Below, piece by piece: positions 52,027 to 61,881 of a stretch of DNA of 64,000 nucleotides. Origin of the DNA: Sinobaca qinghaiensis (GTDB taxonomy: Bacteria > Bacillota > Bacilli > Bacillales > Marinococcaceae); assembly GCF_003610495.1 (NCBI RefSeq), contig NZ_RAPK01000008.1, positions 295,296 through 359,295 of the forward strand. Reading direction: 5' to 3'. The translations under genes were made by a program, and so were the position numbers. Under the pieces are notes generated by a model. It searched no databases, was not told where the DNA came from, and worked only from the letters and a program-made list of their open reading frames with translations. Numbering within the stretch: position 1 is the first letter of the stretch; the number at the start of each line of letters is the position of its first letter.

Positions 52027-53496
52027 TTATTTAAATTCAGTACTAGCTACTTCCTGCTGGGCTGCTTCTTCTTCTTTTATGGCCCAGTCGCGCCCAACTG
52101 TAATTCCTAAATACTTTTCATCACTTGGATCTTCTATTTCAGCCTGCTTGTATTTAGGGAACCACCAGAATTTACCTAATACATAGTAACTTCCCCCTCC
52201 AACAACAAAGCCGACTAGAAAAGAATAGTCCATCAATAAGTAGGCACTGACTCCGCCTATTATCCAGGAAATAAACCCGGCCGCGTTAATCCCTTTGAAA
52301 TAGCGGTACTGCCCATCATGACGATATAGATCAGGCACGTTCACACGTCTTTTTCGCAGCACATAATAATCAACAATTAATATACCGACAATAGCTGATA
52401 GTATGCCTCCTACTACTAAAAGGAAAGGAACGAGGATTTCAAATAGGAGCCAGGGCTGTACAACAGTTCCGACAAAGCCTGCCAGAAACACACCTACATA
52501 AAAGGGAACCTTCGGACCGCCTGTATTAGAAAAAATAGTTGCAGCCGGAATTACGTTCGCTGACGTATTGGTCGACCACTGGGCAAAAACAATCATTAAT
52601 AACAGAACGGCCAGGGCTATGCCTCTTGCTGTTTCCTGCAGAGCCACCACCGGATCAAAGTTACCGAGGGCAATATAACAGACACCGCCGATCAATACCA
52701 TGAACGTCTGCACGAGCGGCAGGGAAATTACACTTCCTACAAGCGTTCCCTTGTTTCGTTTCCACCAGTTTCTTTCATACTGAGGGGCTTTAATAAACCT
52801 CGAGATGGAAGGAATATCCGCCGCAAGGGTTGCCCAGAATCCCATGTTGGCAAAAAGAACAATCAGAAACGCATTGACCGCCGTCGTTCCGGATACCGGA
52901 GCCTCCACACTGTTCCATACGTTTGTGCCACCTGCTGAAGCGGTAGAAGTAAGTACATAATACATCCAGATTGAAATAATAATAATAATGGGCGCTGCCA
53001 GATCTGCAAATCGCTCGACAGCTTTAATTCCTATTGCCGTATTAATCAGCTGGGCGGTTGCAAATAAAGCGTAGCAGAGAAGCCAGTTATCGAAGCCCAT
53101 CATAATATTTAATATGCCGTTAATCGCGGTAGCACCAAAAAAGGTATTAATACCAAACCAGATGGAGGCGGTGATGCCGCGTGTTAACGAAGGAATATGT
53201 GTACCGACCGTTCCAAATGGCGCCCTCATATAGACAGGGAAGGATAACCCGTGTTCAATTCCAATATCTCCTACAATCGTTATGAAAATACCAATGGCAA
53301 GAGAACCAAGCAGAGAAGCCAGTACAACCCAGCCAAGAGGAAGCGACAATACACCATCACCGCCGATAGCAAAAGCAGCAAGCACGACGGCCATACCGAC
53401 CCACATCACAGCAAAACCAAAAGTGCTGATCTTTTTGCCGGCATGAGACACCGGCAGCAGATCAGGCGATTTTAAATAACGGTCTTTTTGGCTCAT
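52027..53496 (-). CDS. NCS1 family nucleobase permease
   Basis: 489 residues, 12 hydrophobic segments, NCS1 pattern: FGFAVMWVGMAVVLAAFAIGG at the first helix, the loop SLTRGITASIWFGINTF near 103-119, and the conserved NFDPVVALQE/NTSANVIPAAT region. It imports uracil, cytosine, hydantoin or related bases. Sitting with dihydropyrimidinase and PreAT genes, uracil or thymine is the likely load. No separate promoter is evident; it follows the dihydropyrimidinase gene by 46 bases. Confidence 0.88.
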   Translation of the reverse strand: MSQKDRYLKSPDLLPVSHAGKKISTFGFAVMWVGMAVVLAAFAIGGDGVLSLPLGWVVLASLLGSLAIGIFITIVGDIGIEHGLSFPVYMRAPFGTVGTHIPSLTRGITASIWFGINTFFGATAINGILNIMMGFDNWLLCYALFATAQLINTAIGIKAVERFADLAAPIIIIISIWMYYVLTSTASAGGTNVWNSVEAPVSGTTAVNAFLIVLFANMGFWATLAADIPSISRFIKAPQYERNWWKRNKGTLVGSVISLPLVQTFMVLIGGVCYIALGNFDPVVALQETARGIALAVLLLMIVFAQWSTNTSANVIPAATIFSNTGGPKVPFYVGVFLAGFVGTVVQPWLLFEILVPFLLVVGGILSAIVGILIVDYYVLRKRRVNVPDLYRHDGQYRYFKGINAAGFISWIIGGVSAYLLMDYSFLVGFVVGGGSYYVLGKFWWFPKYKQAEIEDPSDEKYLGITVGRDWAIKEEEAAQQEVASTEFK

Positions 53497-53542
53497 TCAT
53501 GTATCCTCCTACATATTTTTTATCCAGCTTCTCTCCTATTAA

Positions 53543-54961
53543 TTAAATTAATGTTTCTGCTTTAGTGGGAGCGTTCAGGTTTTGAAAGGTTTTCCGCTTC
53601 ATGTACCGGCCGCTTCCGGGCTTTCCAACGGTTTCTTTGTTCCGGACAACGGCTTTTCCGCGCACGAGTACCGTTTCCACTTCCCCCTGCACTTCCATGC
53701 CTTCAAAAGCGTTATAATCTACAGCCATGTGATGGGTATCCACGCTGATCGTTCTCGTCACGCCGGGATTAAAGATCACCAGATCAGCATCACTTCCTAC
53801 TGCAATGGCTCCTTTCTGAGGGGAAAGCCCAAATAGCTGTGCCGCTCTGGCAGAAGTGATTTCTACAAATTTCTGCAGGGAGATCCGGCCTTTCGCCACA
53901 CCTTCTGAATAAATAATACTGAAGCGGTCTTCAATCATCGGGCCGCCATTCGGTATTTTCGTAAAATCGTCTATGCCCAGATCTTTTTGGCCATGAAAGT
54001 CAAAAGAACACTGATCGGATCCAATCGTCTGCAGATCACCACTTTGTATTGCCTTCCACAGCAGCTCCTGATTCTTCTTATCGCGGAGCGGCGGCGACCA
54101 GACATATTTAGCTCCTTCAAAATTCGGCTTTTCCATGTAGGTCTGATCGAGCGCCAGATACTGCGGACATGTTTCGCCAAACACCGCGGCGCCTTTTCTT
54201 CTGGCGTCTGCTATTTTTTCCACCGCCTCCTGGCAGCTCACGTGAACGACGTAAAGCTGGGAGTCGGCAAGAGCCGTCAGCTGGGCGGCTCTTCCTGTGG
54301 CTTCCCCTTCGATCTCCGGCGGTCTTGTCAATGCGTGGTAGATAGGCTCGGTTTTACCTTCTGCCAGCGCCTTTTCTGTTAAGTAGTGGATCACATCACC
54401 GTTCTCTGCGTGCACCATGACAAGAGCCCCTAGATCTTTCGCAGCCAGCAGCGTTTCGAACAGCGTTTCATCATCGGCCTGGAAGACATTTTTATACGCC
54501 ATAAATACTTTAAAGGAAGTAATCCCATGCTCTTCTATAATACCCGGCAGCTGATTAAGGACCGTTTCATTCATTTCTCCAATCATTAAATGAAAGCTGT
54601 AGTCTACGACTGCCTTATCTTTCGATTTGTCATGCCATTCCTGAATAGACTCTTCCAGCGGCTTGTCCTTTCCCGTCAGGCAGAAATCAATAACCATCGT
54701 TGTACCGCCGTGGGCGGCCGCAATCGTCCCTGTTTCGAAGTCATCCCTTGTAACGGTGCCGCCAAACGGCATTTCCAGATGCGTGTGCGGATCAATTCCC
54801 CCTGGAAACACATAACGGCCGGCCGCATCAATTACATCGGCTCCTTCCTCCGGAAACTCACGTCCGATCTGGACAATTGTTTCCCCTTTGATCAAAATAT
54901 CCGCCTCGTAAGTTTCACTTGCCGTTACAATCGTTCCATTTTTGATTATTGTTGTATTCAT
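53543..54961 (-). CDS. Dihydropyrimidinase
   Basis: 472 residues, normal length. Metal-binding H-x-H in DPHTHLEMP near 58, carboxylated Lys in ITSFKVFMAYKN near 150, His in VHAENG near 183 and HVSCQEAVEK near 239, and Asp in GSDQCSFDFHGQ near 316 complete the binuclear zinc site. The enzyme opens dihydrouracil or dihydrothymine to N-carbamoyl-beta-alanine or its methyl homologue. Co-transcribed with PreA (15 bases apart) and the other pathway genes. Confidence 0.92.
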   Translation of the reverse strand: MNTTIIKNGTIVTASETYEADILIKGETIVQIGREFPEEGADVIDAAGRYVFPGGIDPHTHLEMPFGGTVTRDDFETGTIAAAHGGTTMVIDFCLTGKDKPLEESIQEWHDKSKDKAVVDYSFHLMIGEMNETVLNQLPGIIEEHGITSFKVFMAYKNVFQADDETLFETLLAAKDLGALVMVHAENGDVIHYLTEKALAEGKTEPIYHALTRPPEIEGEATGRAAQLTALADSQLYVVHVSCQEAVEKIADARRKGAAVFGETCPQYLALDQTYMEKPNFEGAKYVWSPPLRDKKNQELLWKAIQSGDLQTIGSDQCSFDFHGQKDLGIDDFTKIPNGGPMIEDRFSIIYSEGVAKGRISLQKFVEITSARAAQLFGLSPQKGAIAVGSDADLVIFNPGVTRTISVDTHHMAVDYNAFEGMEVQGEVETVLVRGKAVVRNKETVGKPGSGRYMKRKTFQNLNAPTKAETLI

Positions 54962-54976
54962 CCATCCCGCTCCCTT

Positions 54977-56251
54977 CTATTTAACTCCCATCATGGACAC
55001 CAGTGACTGCCTTTCATTCCATGTCATCGGCTCTTCACCGGTTTTACGCGGTGCTTCCACCATTTCAATTGCCCCATCTACAGGACAGACGATGGAACAG
55101 AGGTTACAGCCGACACAGTCATCCTCACGCACCTGAAGAAAGTCATTTCCCTGCTCGTCTTTAAGCATATCAATACACTGATGCGACGTGTCTTCACAGG
55201 CAATATGGCATTTATTGCAGTTAATACAGGTTTCTGTATCAATCTGCGCCACGACCCGGTAGTTCAGGTCCAGCTCTCCCCAGTCGGAATACTTCGGCAC
55301 CGTTTTGCCGACAAGCTCGGCCACGCTGCCTATTTGCTTTTCATCCAGGTAATTGTTCAACCCGTCGATCATATCCTCTACAATGCGGAAGCCATGATGC
55401 ATGGCCGCCGTACACACCTGCACATTGGAGGCCCCCATCAGCATAAACTCCGCGGCTTCTTTCCAGGAGGAGACTCCTCCCATGCCGGAAATAGGCACAT
55501 TAATATCAGGCCGTCTTGCACATTCAGCTACCATATTCAGTGCAATCGGCTTTACGGCAGGTCCGCAGTATCCACCGTGCGCCCCTTTCCCGGCGACATT
55601 TGGCACTGTATTCCAGCTGTCCAGATCCACTCCAGCCAGGCTGTTGATCGTATTAATCATGCTGACGGCATCCGCACCGCCCTCTACGGCGGCTTTTGCT
55701 GTAAAGGTTATATCCGTAATGTTCGGGGTCAATTTAACAATAACCGGTGTCTGAGCGACTTCTTTTACCCAGGCGGTCTGTTGTTTCACAAGCTCAGGTA
55801 CCTGTCCGGACGCGGCTCCCATACCGCGCTCCGCCATACCGTGGGGACAGCCGAAGTTCAGCTCCAGACCATCGACTCCAACAGCTTCCACCATTTTGAC
55901 AATTTCATGCCACTTTTCCTGATTTGGTTCCACCATCAGAGAAGCGATAATCGCATGATTGGGGTATTTGATTTTTGTTTCTTCTATTTCCCGCAGGTTT
56001 ACTTCGAGCGGCCGGTCGGTGATTAATTCAATATTGTTAAATCCCGCTACAGCCTGGCCGTTAAACGAGGTGGCGGCAAAACGGGAGGATACATTCAGGA
56101 TCGGATCGCCAAGCGTCTTCCAGACAGCGCCGCCCCATCCTGCTTCAAATGCCCGCTGCACCTGATATCCGCTGTTTGTCGGCGGAGCCGAAGCGAGCCA
56201 GAATGGATTGGGAGATCGGATGCCCGCAAGCGATGTTTCGAGGTTTGCCAT
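54977..56251 (-). CDS. preA: Dihydropyrimidine dehydrogenase subunit PreA
   Basis: 424 residues. The FMN barrel has the LNFGCPHGMAERGMG loop near 131 with the catalytic Cys, and GMGGVSSWKEA near 258. The C-terminal part carries two [4Fe-4S] sites, CINCNKCHIAC and CVGCNLCSIVC. With PreT it reduces uracil and thymine using NADH, the first step of the reductive pathway. The enzyme complex is cytoplasmic. Gene spacing to PreT is 27 bases. Confidence 0.92.
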   Translation of the reverse strand: MANLETSLAGIRSPNPFWLASAPPTNSGYQVQRAFEAGWGGAVWKTLGDPILNVSSRFAATSFNGQAVAGFNNIELITDRPLEVNLREIEETKIKYPNHAIIASLMVEPNQEKWHEIVKMVEAVGVDGLELNFGCPHGMAERGMGAASGQVPELVKQQTAWVKEVAQTPVIVKLTPNITDITFTAKAAVEGGADAVSMINTINSLAGVDLDSWNTVPNVAGKGAHGGYCGPAVKPIALNMVAECARRPDINVPISGMGGVSSWKEAAEFMLMGASNVQVCTAAMHHGFRIVEDMIDGLNNYLDEKQIGSVAELVGKTVPKYSDWGELDLNYRVVAQIDTETCINCNKCHIACEDTSHQCIDMLKDEQGNDFLQVREDDCVGCNLCSIVCPVDGAIEMVEAPRKTGEEPMTWNERQSLVSMMGVK

Positions 56252-56278
56252 ATCAAATCTCTCCTTTTTTGTTTCGTA

Positions 56279-57655
56279 TTAGGCAGAATGGACGGCGTTT
56301 TCCGTCAGCTCTGAATGAATCGCCCAGGCGGCTTTTTTACCCTGCTGGGCAGCCGACACGACCATTGCTTCCCCCTGGCCTTTCCCAAAAATAATATCCC
56401 CGATTGCATAAACGCCGGTTTTTGACGTGGCATACGTTGTCTCATCTATTTGAATGACCCCGTCGGAATGCGTCACTTCAAATGCTTCGATAAGCGGATT
56501 CAGTCGTTCCTGGCCGATCGCTTTTATTACCAGGTCCACATCCAGCGTTTCTGTGGCGCCTTCAATTGCTTTTACCTTCTGACGCCCGTCCTCTCCAGCT
56601 GCTTCCAGCTTCATTTTATTCACAAGCAGGCCTGTTACTTCGCCGCTGCTGTTTCCTTCTATTTTTGCCGGAGCCGACAGCCATTTGAATTCAATGCCAT
56701 CCTGCTTGGCGAACTCATATTCAAATGCATAGGCGGTCATCTCTTTTTCCGTGCGGCGGTAAACCATTTTCACATTCTCTGCGCCGAGCCGGACCGAACA
56801 GGTAGCCGCATCAACGGCTGTGTTGCCTGCTCCAATGACGGCTACTTTTTTGCCGCTGAGATTTTCCTCCCACTTCCCGGATTTCGTCATTTTTACAAAT
56901 TCAATAGCATCCCGGACCCCTTCCAATTCTTCTCCGTCGATGCCAAGTGTTGGAACTTTGCCCATCCCGGCGGCAATAATAACAGCATGGTACTGCTCAG
57001 TGAGTTCAGCGGCGCTTATATCTTTTCCAACGATCGTATTCGTTTTGATTTCAACGCCCAGGTCTTTTACTTGTTTGACTTCCCAGGCGGGAATCTCTTT
57101 AGGCAGCCGGAATGAGACGATTCCGTATGTGTTCAGGCCGCCTGCCTCCGCTGACGCTTCGTAAATAGTGACCCGGTGCCCGAAACGGGCTAGTTCCCTT
57201 GCTGCAGAAAGCCCGGCCGGGCCGCTGCCAACGATAGCAATATGCTGCTTCGTATCTTCTCCTTTTTTAAAAAGAACCTGCTCATTTTTAATGGCCCAGT
57301 CGGTGGCATAGCGCTGGAGGTCACCGATCATTATCGGAGTAGATGCATGATTCAGCACGCAGGCCCCTTCACAAAGCTCCTCTGTCGGACATACCCGCGC
57401 ACAGCTGGCACCCGATGGATTGGCATCCATGATCGTTACCGCCGATCCCTTCATGTTTCCGGACGCAATTTTCTTAATAAAGGCCGGAATGTCAATATCG
57501 GTGGGACAGGCGGTAATACAGGGGGCATCGTAACAGTATAGACAGCGGTTTGCTTCGTCGACCGCATCCTTTTGTTTTAAAGCCGGATGGGCTTCAGTAA
57601 AGTTTGCTTTAATATCCTCCACCGAAATCCATGCTTCTGATTGATTCGTAGCCAT
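56279..57655 (-). CDS. preT: Dihydropyrimidine dehydrogenase subunit PreT
   Basis: 458 residues of the GltD-like flavoprotein group. N-terminal Fe-S Cys clusters (CLYCYDAPCITACPT and CARVCPTEELCEGAC), FAD site AIVGSGPAGLSAARELARFGH near 130, and NAD site AVIGAGNTAVDAA near 270. It takes electrons from NADH and passes them to PreA. Directly upstream of preA on the same strand. Confidence 0.92.
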   Translation of the reverse strand: MATNQSEAWISVEDIKANFTEAHPALKQKDAVDEANRCLYCYDAPCITACPTDIDIPAFIKKIASGNMKGSAVTIMDANPSGASCARVCPTEELCEGACVLNHASTPIMIGDLQRYATDWAIKNEQVLFKKGEDTKQHIAIVGSGPAGLSAARELARFGHRVTIYEASAEAGGLNTYGIVSFRLPKEIPAWEVKQVKDLGVEIKTNTIVGKDISAAELTEQYHAVIIAAGMGKVPTLGIDGEELEGVRDAIEFVKMTKSGKWEENLSGKKVAVIGAGNTAVDAATCSVRLGAENVKMVYRRTEKEMTAYAFEYEFAKQDGIEFKWLSAPAKIEGNSSGEVTGLLVNKMKLEAAGEDGRQKVKAIEGATETLDVDLVIKAIGQERLNPLIEAFEVTHSDGVIQIDETTYATSKTGVYAIGDIIFGKGQGEAMVVSAAQQGKKAAWAIHSELTENAVHSA

Positions 57656-57674
57656 TGCATCGTCCTCCTCTGTA

Positions 57675-58565
57675 TTATGGGATCTGCTGAATCATTTCGT
57701 CGTACGTTTCCGGGCGGCGGTCCCGGTAAAACTGCCAGGTATCGCGGACTTCGCGGATCATTTTTCTGTCTACGTCTCCTACAAGCACTTCATCCTCGTC
57801 CCGGCTTGCCATCGCCGTAAACTGCCCTCTTGGATCTACAATGTAGGACTGTCCGTAAAATTCACCCATGTTCCAGGGGCCTTCTGTCCCTACGCGGTTA
57901 ATTGCTGCGAGGAAGTAGCCATTTGCGACCGCGTGGGCCGGCTGTTCGAGCTTCCATAAGTATTCGGACAGGCCCGCTACCGTAGCAGATGGATTAAACA
58001 CAATCTCTGCGCCGTTCAGGCCAAGCAGCCTTGCACCTTCCGGAAAGTGCCGGTCATAGCAGATGTAGACGCCGATTTTAGCGTAAGCCGTATCAAACAC
58101 GGGATAACCCATATTACCCGGTTTAAAATAAAACTTTTCCCAGAAGCCGTAGCCGCTATCACCGACACCGACGTGGGGAATATGATTTTTTCGGTATTTT
58201 CCTAAGTAGGAGCCATCCGCGTCAATAACTGCGGCAGTGTTATAGTACGTTGCAATACCTTCCACTTCGTAGATAGGCAGGACAATGACCATGCTGTGCT
58301 TTTTGGCAAGCTCCTGAAACTGCCTGGTTGTCGGTCCGTCAGGCACCTTTTCCGCCGCCTCGTACCATTTGGCGTTTTGTTCCGAACAGAAATACGGCCC
58401 GTAGAATATTTCCTGCAGGCAGACAATCTGCACCCCTTTTTCTGCCGCTTCTTCAATCATGCGGATGTGCTTTTCAATCGCTTTTTCTTTATGAAGGGCG
58501 ACCGGCTCCGCCCCATCTACATCATTTGAGGCCTGAATCAGCCCGACACGTACTTGATCACTCAT
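57675..58565 (-). CDS. Beta-ureidopropionase (nitrilase family)
   Basis: 296 residues. The catalytic triad is visible: Glu in VCLQEIF near 51, Lys in GKYRKNHIPH near 124 and Cys in VYICYDRHFPEG near 168. The pattern GVGDSGYGFWEKFYFKPGN matches N-carbamoyl-beta-alanine amidohydrolases. It releases beta-alanine, CO2 and ammonia, the third step. First gene of the main operon; a 19-base inverted repeat lies 99 bases upstream. Confidence 0.9.
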   Translation of the reverse strand: MSDQVRVGLIQASNDVDGAEPVALHKEKAIEKHIRMIEEAAEKGVQIVCLQEIFYGPYFCSEQNAKWYEAAEKVPDGPTTRQFQELAKKHSMVIVLPIYEVEGIATYYNTAAVIDADGSYLGKYRKNHIPHVGVGDSGYGFWEKFYFKPGNMGYPVFDTAYAKIGVYICYDRHFPEGARLLGLNGAEIVFNPSATVAGLSEYLWKLEQPAHAVANGYFLAAINRVGTEGPWNMGEFYGQSYIVDPRGQFTAMASRDEDEVLVGDVDRKMIREVRDTWQFYRDRRPETYDEMIQQIP

Positions 58566-58663
58566 TTATGTTCCTCCTCGTAAAATGTAATGATGATTGA
58601 CGCTAATATTAAAGAATCACAGGCCGATTAACATTAACAGGATGTGGAAGAATTCCCCATGAT

Positions 58664-58682
58664 ATTTAACATTTTGTTAAAT
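58664..58682. promoter_or_regulatory. Inverted repeat upstream of the pyrimidine operon
   Basis: ATTTAAC-N5-GTTAAAT, a perfect 7-base-arm repeat 99 bases before the ureidopropionase start, in a gap that must hold the operon promoter. Candidate PucR or other operator. Confidence 0.5.
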
Positions 58683-58753
58683 CATCTGCTGTATCAGGCT
58701 GTTCTATTGTCAGATTTCTTTCCTTTAAATTTCTGAAAATTCGTTTTATTGAC

Positions 58754-58788
58754 AAAAAAGCCTTCCCTTTAGAAGGAAGACGCTTTTC
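58754..58788 (-). terminator. Terminator of the transaminase gene
   Basis: Arms AAAAGC-CTTCC type / GGAAG-CGCTTTT with a two-base bulge, T-run on the minus strand. It separates the transaminase from the rest of the pathway genes. Confidence 0.7.
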
Positions 58789-58790
58789 AT

Positions 58791-60158
58791 TTATGCGGTT
58801 ACACCGGCCAGTGCCTCTTTAAATACTGCAAGAATCTGCCTGATTTCATCTTTTGTAATAATAAAAGGAGGAGCGAGGGTAAGTACGTTTTGGAACCCGG
58901 GGACCGTGTCTCCATTTTTACCAGCGATAACTCCTTTTTCCCGGCAGAAGGCGAGCAGCTGATTCATCTTCTCCACAGCAAGAGGCGTTTTTGATTCGCG
59001 GTCTTCCACCAGTTCGATCCCTGCCATGAGGCCAAATGTGCGGATATCACCAACTACCGGAAACTCCCATAACACGCTCAGCTCTTCTGCCAGAAAAGCC
59101 CCCATGTCGCTTGCTTCCTCTACTAGTTTCTCCTCTTCTATAATAGCCAGGTTTTCAAGCGCGACTGCACAGGAGACAGGGTTGCCGCCGAATGTATTTA
59201 CGTGACGGAAGTGGCTCGTCGCTTCTTTTTGTTTGAACACTTCATATATTTCCTGACGAACAGCAGTCGCAGAAAGCGGCGCATAAGCGCTCGTAATTCC
59301 TTTAGCCATCGTTACTATATCAGGGATCACATCGAAATTCCGGTGCCCGAATGGTTCTCCCGATCGTCCGAACCCACAGATCACTTCATCTACAATAAGA
59401 AGCACATCATGCCTGTCGCAGATAGCACGTAATTCCTGGAGATATCCATCAGGAGGTACAATCATGCCTCCTCCTGTAATCACAGGTTCTACAATCACTG
59501 CAGCAACAGAGGCTTCACCTTCCCACTCGATCATGTTTTCTATGGCAGAGGCACATTCGAGTGAACAGCTGTTCGGCTCTTTTCCAAACGGACAGCGATA
59601 GCAGTAGGGAGGCGGCACATGCTTGAATCCTTCACCCGCCGGCTCATACTTCAATTTTCTGGACGCCTGCCCGGTTGCCCCCATGGCACCCATTGAGTTC
59701 CCGTGGTATGCGCGGTACCGGGAAAGAATTTTGTACTTGCCGTAGGTGCCTTTTTGTTGGTGATACTGCCTCGCCATTTTGAAGGCTACTTCATTTGCAT
59801 CCGATCCGGAATTCGAAAAAAAGAAACGGTAATCTTCTACAAGCCAGTCATTTAGGGCCTCCGCCAGGTTAACAGCCGGCGCATGCGAATTGGAGAGCGG
59901 AACATATCCGAGTTTTTTCATCTGCATCATGGCTGCTTCTGCTATGGTTTCCCTTCCGTGGCCGACATTCACACACCAGAGACCGGACATTGCATCAAGA
60001 TACTCATTTCCATCGATATCGGTAACCCGGCTGCCCTGTCCTTTTTCAAAAATAATCGGATTTTCGTTGTGCGGGGATATGTGATGCCATAAATACTGTC
60101 GGTCTTTTTCCAGCAGCTCCTGCTTTTCTTCCTGTACATGGCTTGTTTTTTCGATCAT
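58791..60158 (-). CDS. Class III omega-transaminase (beta-alanine:pyruvate type)
   Basis: 455 residues. PLP site: SNSGSDANEVAFKMARQYHQ near 115, the Asp of LLIVDEVICGFGRSG near 255, and the Lys in VTMAKGITSAYAPLS near 290. The N-terminal LWHHISPHNENP and the MSGLWCVNVGHGR motif are typical of beta-alanine/putrescine:pyruvate transaminases. In context it would convert beta-alanine, or 3-aminoisobutyrate from thymine, to the semialdehyde. It is in its own unit by terminator, but next to the pathway genes. Confidence 0.87.
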   Translation of the reverse strand: MIEKTSHVQEEKQELLEKDRQYLWHHISPHNENPIIFEKGQGSRVTDIDGNEYLDAMSGLWCVNVGHGRETIAEAAMMQMKKLGYVPLSNSHAPAVNLAEALNDWLVEDYRFFFSNSGSDANEVAFKMARQYHQQKGTYGKYKILSRYRAYHGNSMGAMGATGQASRKLKYEPAGEGFKHVPPPYCYRCPFGKEPNSCSLECASAIENMIEWEGEASVAAVIVEPVITGGGMIVPPDGYLQELRAICDRHDVLLIVDEVICGFGRSGEPFGHRNFDVIPDIVTMAKGITSAYAPLSATAVRQEIYEVFKQKEATSHFRHVNTFGGNPVSCAVALENLAIIEEEKLVEEASDMGAFLAEELSVLWEFPVVGDIRTFGLMAGIELVEDRESKTPLAVEKMNQLLAFCREKGVIAGKNGDTVPGFQNVLTLAPPFIITKDEIRQILAVFKEALAGVTA

Positions 60159-60319
60159 CTCCGCCTCCTTTATTTTATATTAATGATAGCACCCATTTAT
60201 CAGAATATTCACGATACATTATGTGCAGAAATTTCTTCTCCTACTTAACAGAAAGTAAAATGTCTGATAAAGAAAAGGACCGTGTTGGAATATCCTGATA
60301 CATTTGCTTACACGATGGC

Positions 60320-60348
60320 TTGCCAGTACGTGGAGGGATCTATACAAT
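60320..60348 (+). promoter_or_regulatory. Promoter of the tautomerase gene
   Basis: A -35 box TTGCCA and a -10 box TACAAT separated by 17 bases, 56 bases before the ATG. A small hairpin (GCTTCT / AGAAGC) lies between it and the start. Confidence 0.6.
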
Positions 60349-60403
60349 AAGGAGCTGAACGCTTCTACTAGAAGCACACTTTGATAACACTGGAGGAACC
60401 GTC

Positions 60404-60793
60404 ATGCCACTTATGAGATTTGATGTAATAGAAGGAAGAAGCAAAGAAGACCTGAAGAAGCTGCTTGATGCCGCGCACCGGGGAATGGTTGATGCATTTG
60501 AGGTTCCTGAAAAGGACCGCTATCAAATTGTTCATCAGCATGCACCGGAAGAAATGATCATTGAGGACACCGGCCTTGGGTTTACACGCAGTGAGAACGT
60601 TGTGCTGATCAGCGTGACGAGTAAGCAGCGTACCGAAGAACAGAAAAAGGCACTTTACCGCCATCTCGTCAAAGAACTGCATGAACAGTGCGGTATTTCC
60701 GAAGAGGACATTATGATTTCTCTCGTTTCAAACGGAGATGCCGATTGGAGTTTCGGTATGGGAGAAGCTCAATTTTTAACAGGGAAACTATAA
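60404..60793 (+). CDS. Tautomerase family protein
   Basis: 129 residues; the sequence starts [13 protein letters not shown], giving the N-terminal Pro that is the catalytic base of 4-oxalocrotonate tautomerase relatives. At twice the length of the smallest members and with DRYQIVHQH and [14 protein letters not shown] blocks, it matches the Tautomerase_2 group. GGAGGAAC precedes the ATG. Enol-keto isomerisation of a small acid is likely; the substrate is unknown. Confidence 0.87.
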   Translation: MPLMRFDVIEGRSKEDLKKLLDAAHRGMVDAFEVPEKDRYQIVHQHAPEEMIIEDTGLGFTRSENVVLISVTSKQRTEEQKKALYRHLVKELHEQCGISEEDIMISLVSNGDADWSFGMGEAQFLTGKL

Positions 60794-60799
60794 CAGCAC

Positions 60800-60830
60800 A
60801 AAAAGACGCCCCGGGAGGCGTCTTTTCTTC
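60800..60830. terminator. Bidirectional terminator
   Basis: Arms AAAAGACGCC / GGCGTCTTTT around a CCGGGA loop, T-rich to the right and A-rich to the left. Confidence 0.83.
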
Positions 60831-60833
60831 ATT

Positions 60834-61736
60834 CTATTCAACGGTTGGCTGCTTTTTCATTAACAATGGCTTTCTGTAATAGTCGCAGCCTTCCCAGCCG
60901 AGCTCTTCTGTCAAAATATCAAATGTCGTATGAAAAAATCGCTGAATCGGCTCGCTGGCAGGTATATCAGTATCCAGGTTCAGGAAAAATTCACTCAGTT
61001 TTTTGTCGTAATAAGCCTGTTCCGGTTCGAGCGAGTCGTCTTTAAGCTCTTTGTTTAGAAATGGATACGGCAGAACGAAAAAAGAAGGTACATCCACCTG
61101 GTCATCGCCGAGCCAAAAGCCGTATTCAATAAACTGCTCGTCAAACGCCGCTTTTTCAATGGGTTTATCCACCGGAAATGCCTCAGGGATATTACTTACA
61201 ATAAGCGTAGAAACATCAAACGTACCCCAGAACAAGCCCGGCATTACTTTCCGGCAGCGCATGGAGCTGATAAAAGCCCGCTGCTCACGAAGAGCCATTT
61301 GAAACAAAGCCAGGCCTTCCAGCGCCTCTGACTGGCGGTAGGTGTGGTTAACTGTATCTTCATCGAGCATTGCGTCTATTTTCATCTCCTGGGGTTTGGG
61401 AAAGATAGAAATAGAGACACCGTGACTAGCTAACGTCTGAAAAATCCAGTGATAATATTCTTTGATGGTTTTTCCATCTTCCAGAGAATCTGTTTCCTGC
61501 TCATCGTCAACGTGCACAATCACTTCATTGCGGCGGATGTTCACCTCCACTTGAAGAGTATGGCTGCCATGATACAATAAACCTGTAGAAAAACCCCCGG
61601 GTGTTACATTCAGCATGACGTGTGCCCACTGCGGCTCTTGAGCGGCAAGTTCCAGTCTGATTTTCCCCAGAATCTGGGACAGTAAGTGAAGGGTACGCTT
61701 CGTGTCCTTCCAGTCGGAATGCTTCAATATGCTCAC
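60834..61736 (-). CDS. DUF5996 family protein
   Basis: 300 residues, soluble, no signal peptide. The opening DWKDTKRTLHLLSQILGKIRLELAAQEPQWAHVMLNVTPGGFSTGLLYHG matches the DUF5996 pattern, with the FWGTFDVST and later EYGFWLGDDQ blocks. The biochemical role of the family is not established to my knowledge. It is monocistronic, convergent with the tautomerase gene. Confidence 0.75.
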   Translation of the reverse strand: MSILKHSDWKDTKRTLHLLSQILGKIRLELAAQEPQWAHVMLNVTPGGFSTGLLYHGSHTLQVEVNIRRNEVIVHVDDEQETDSLEDGKTIKEYYHWIFQTLASHGVSISIFPKPQEMKIDAMLDEDTVNHTYRQSEALEGLALFQMALREQRAFISSMRCRKVMPGLFWGTFDVSTLIVSNIPEAFPVDKPIEKAAFDEQFIEYGFWLGDDQVDVPSFFVLPYPFLNKELKDDSLEPEQAYYDKKLSEFFLNLDTDIPASEPIQRFFHTTFDILTEELGWEGCDYYRKPLLMKKQPTVE

Positions 61737-61881
61737 TGTACTTTCTTCCTTTCTATTGTTTAATAATAGAAACTGTATTGTAGTAACTTCTCCATACCGG
61801 CTGATCTTCCTGCCGGATAAGGTTTTTCTTTACACTGTAAAAGGGAAGAGATAGGAAAGATCCTGAAGGAGGACACCGATT

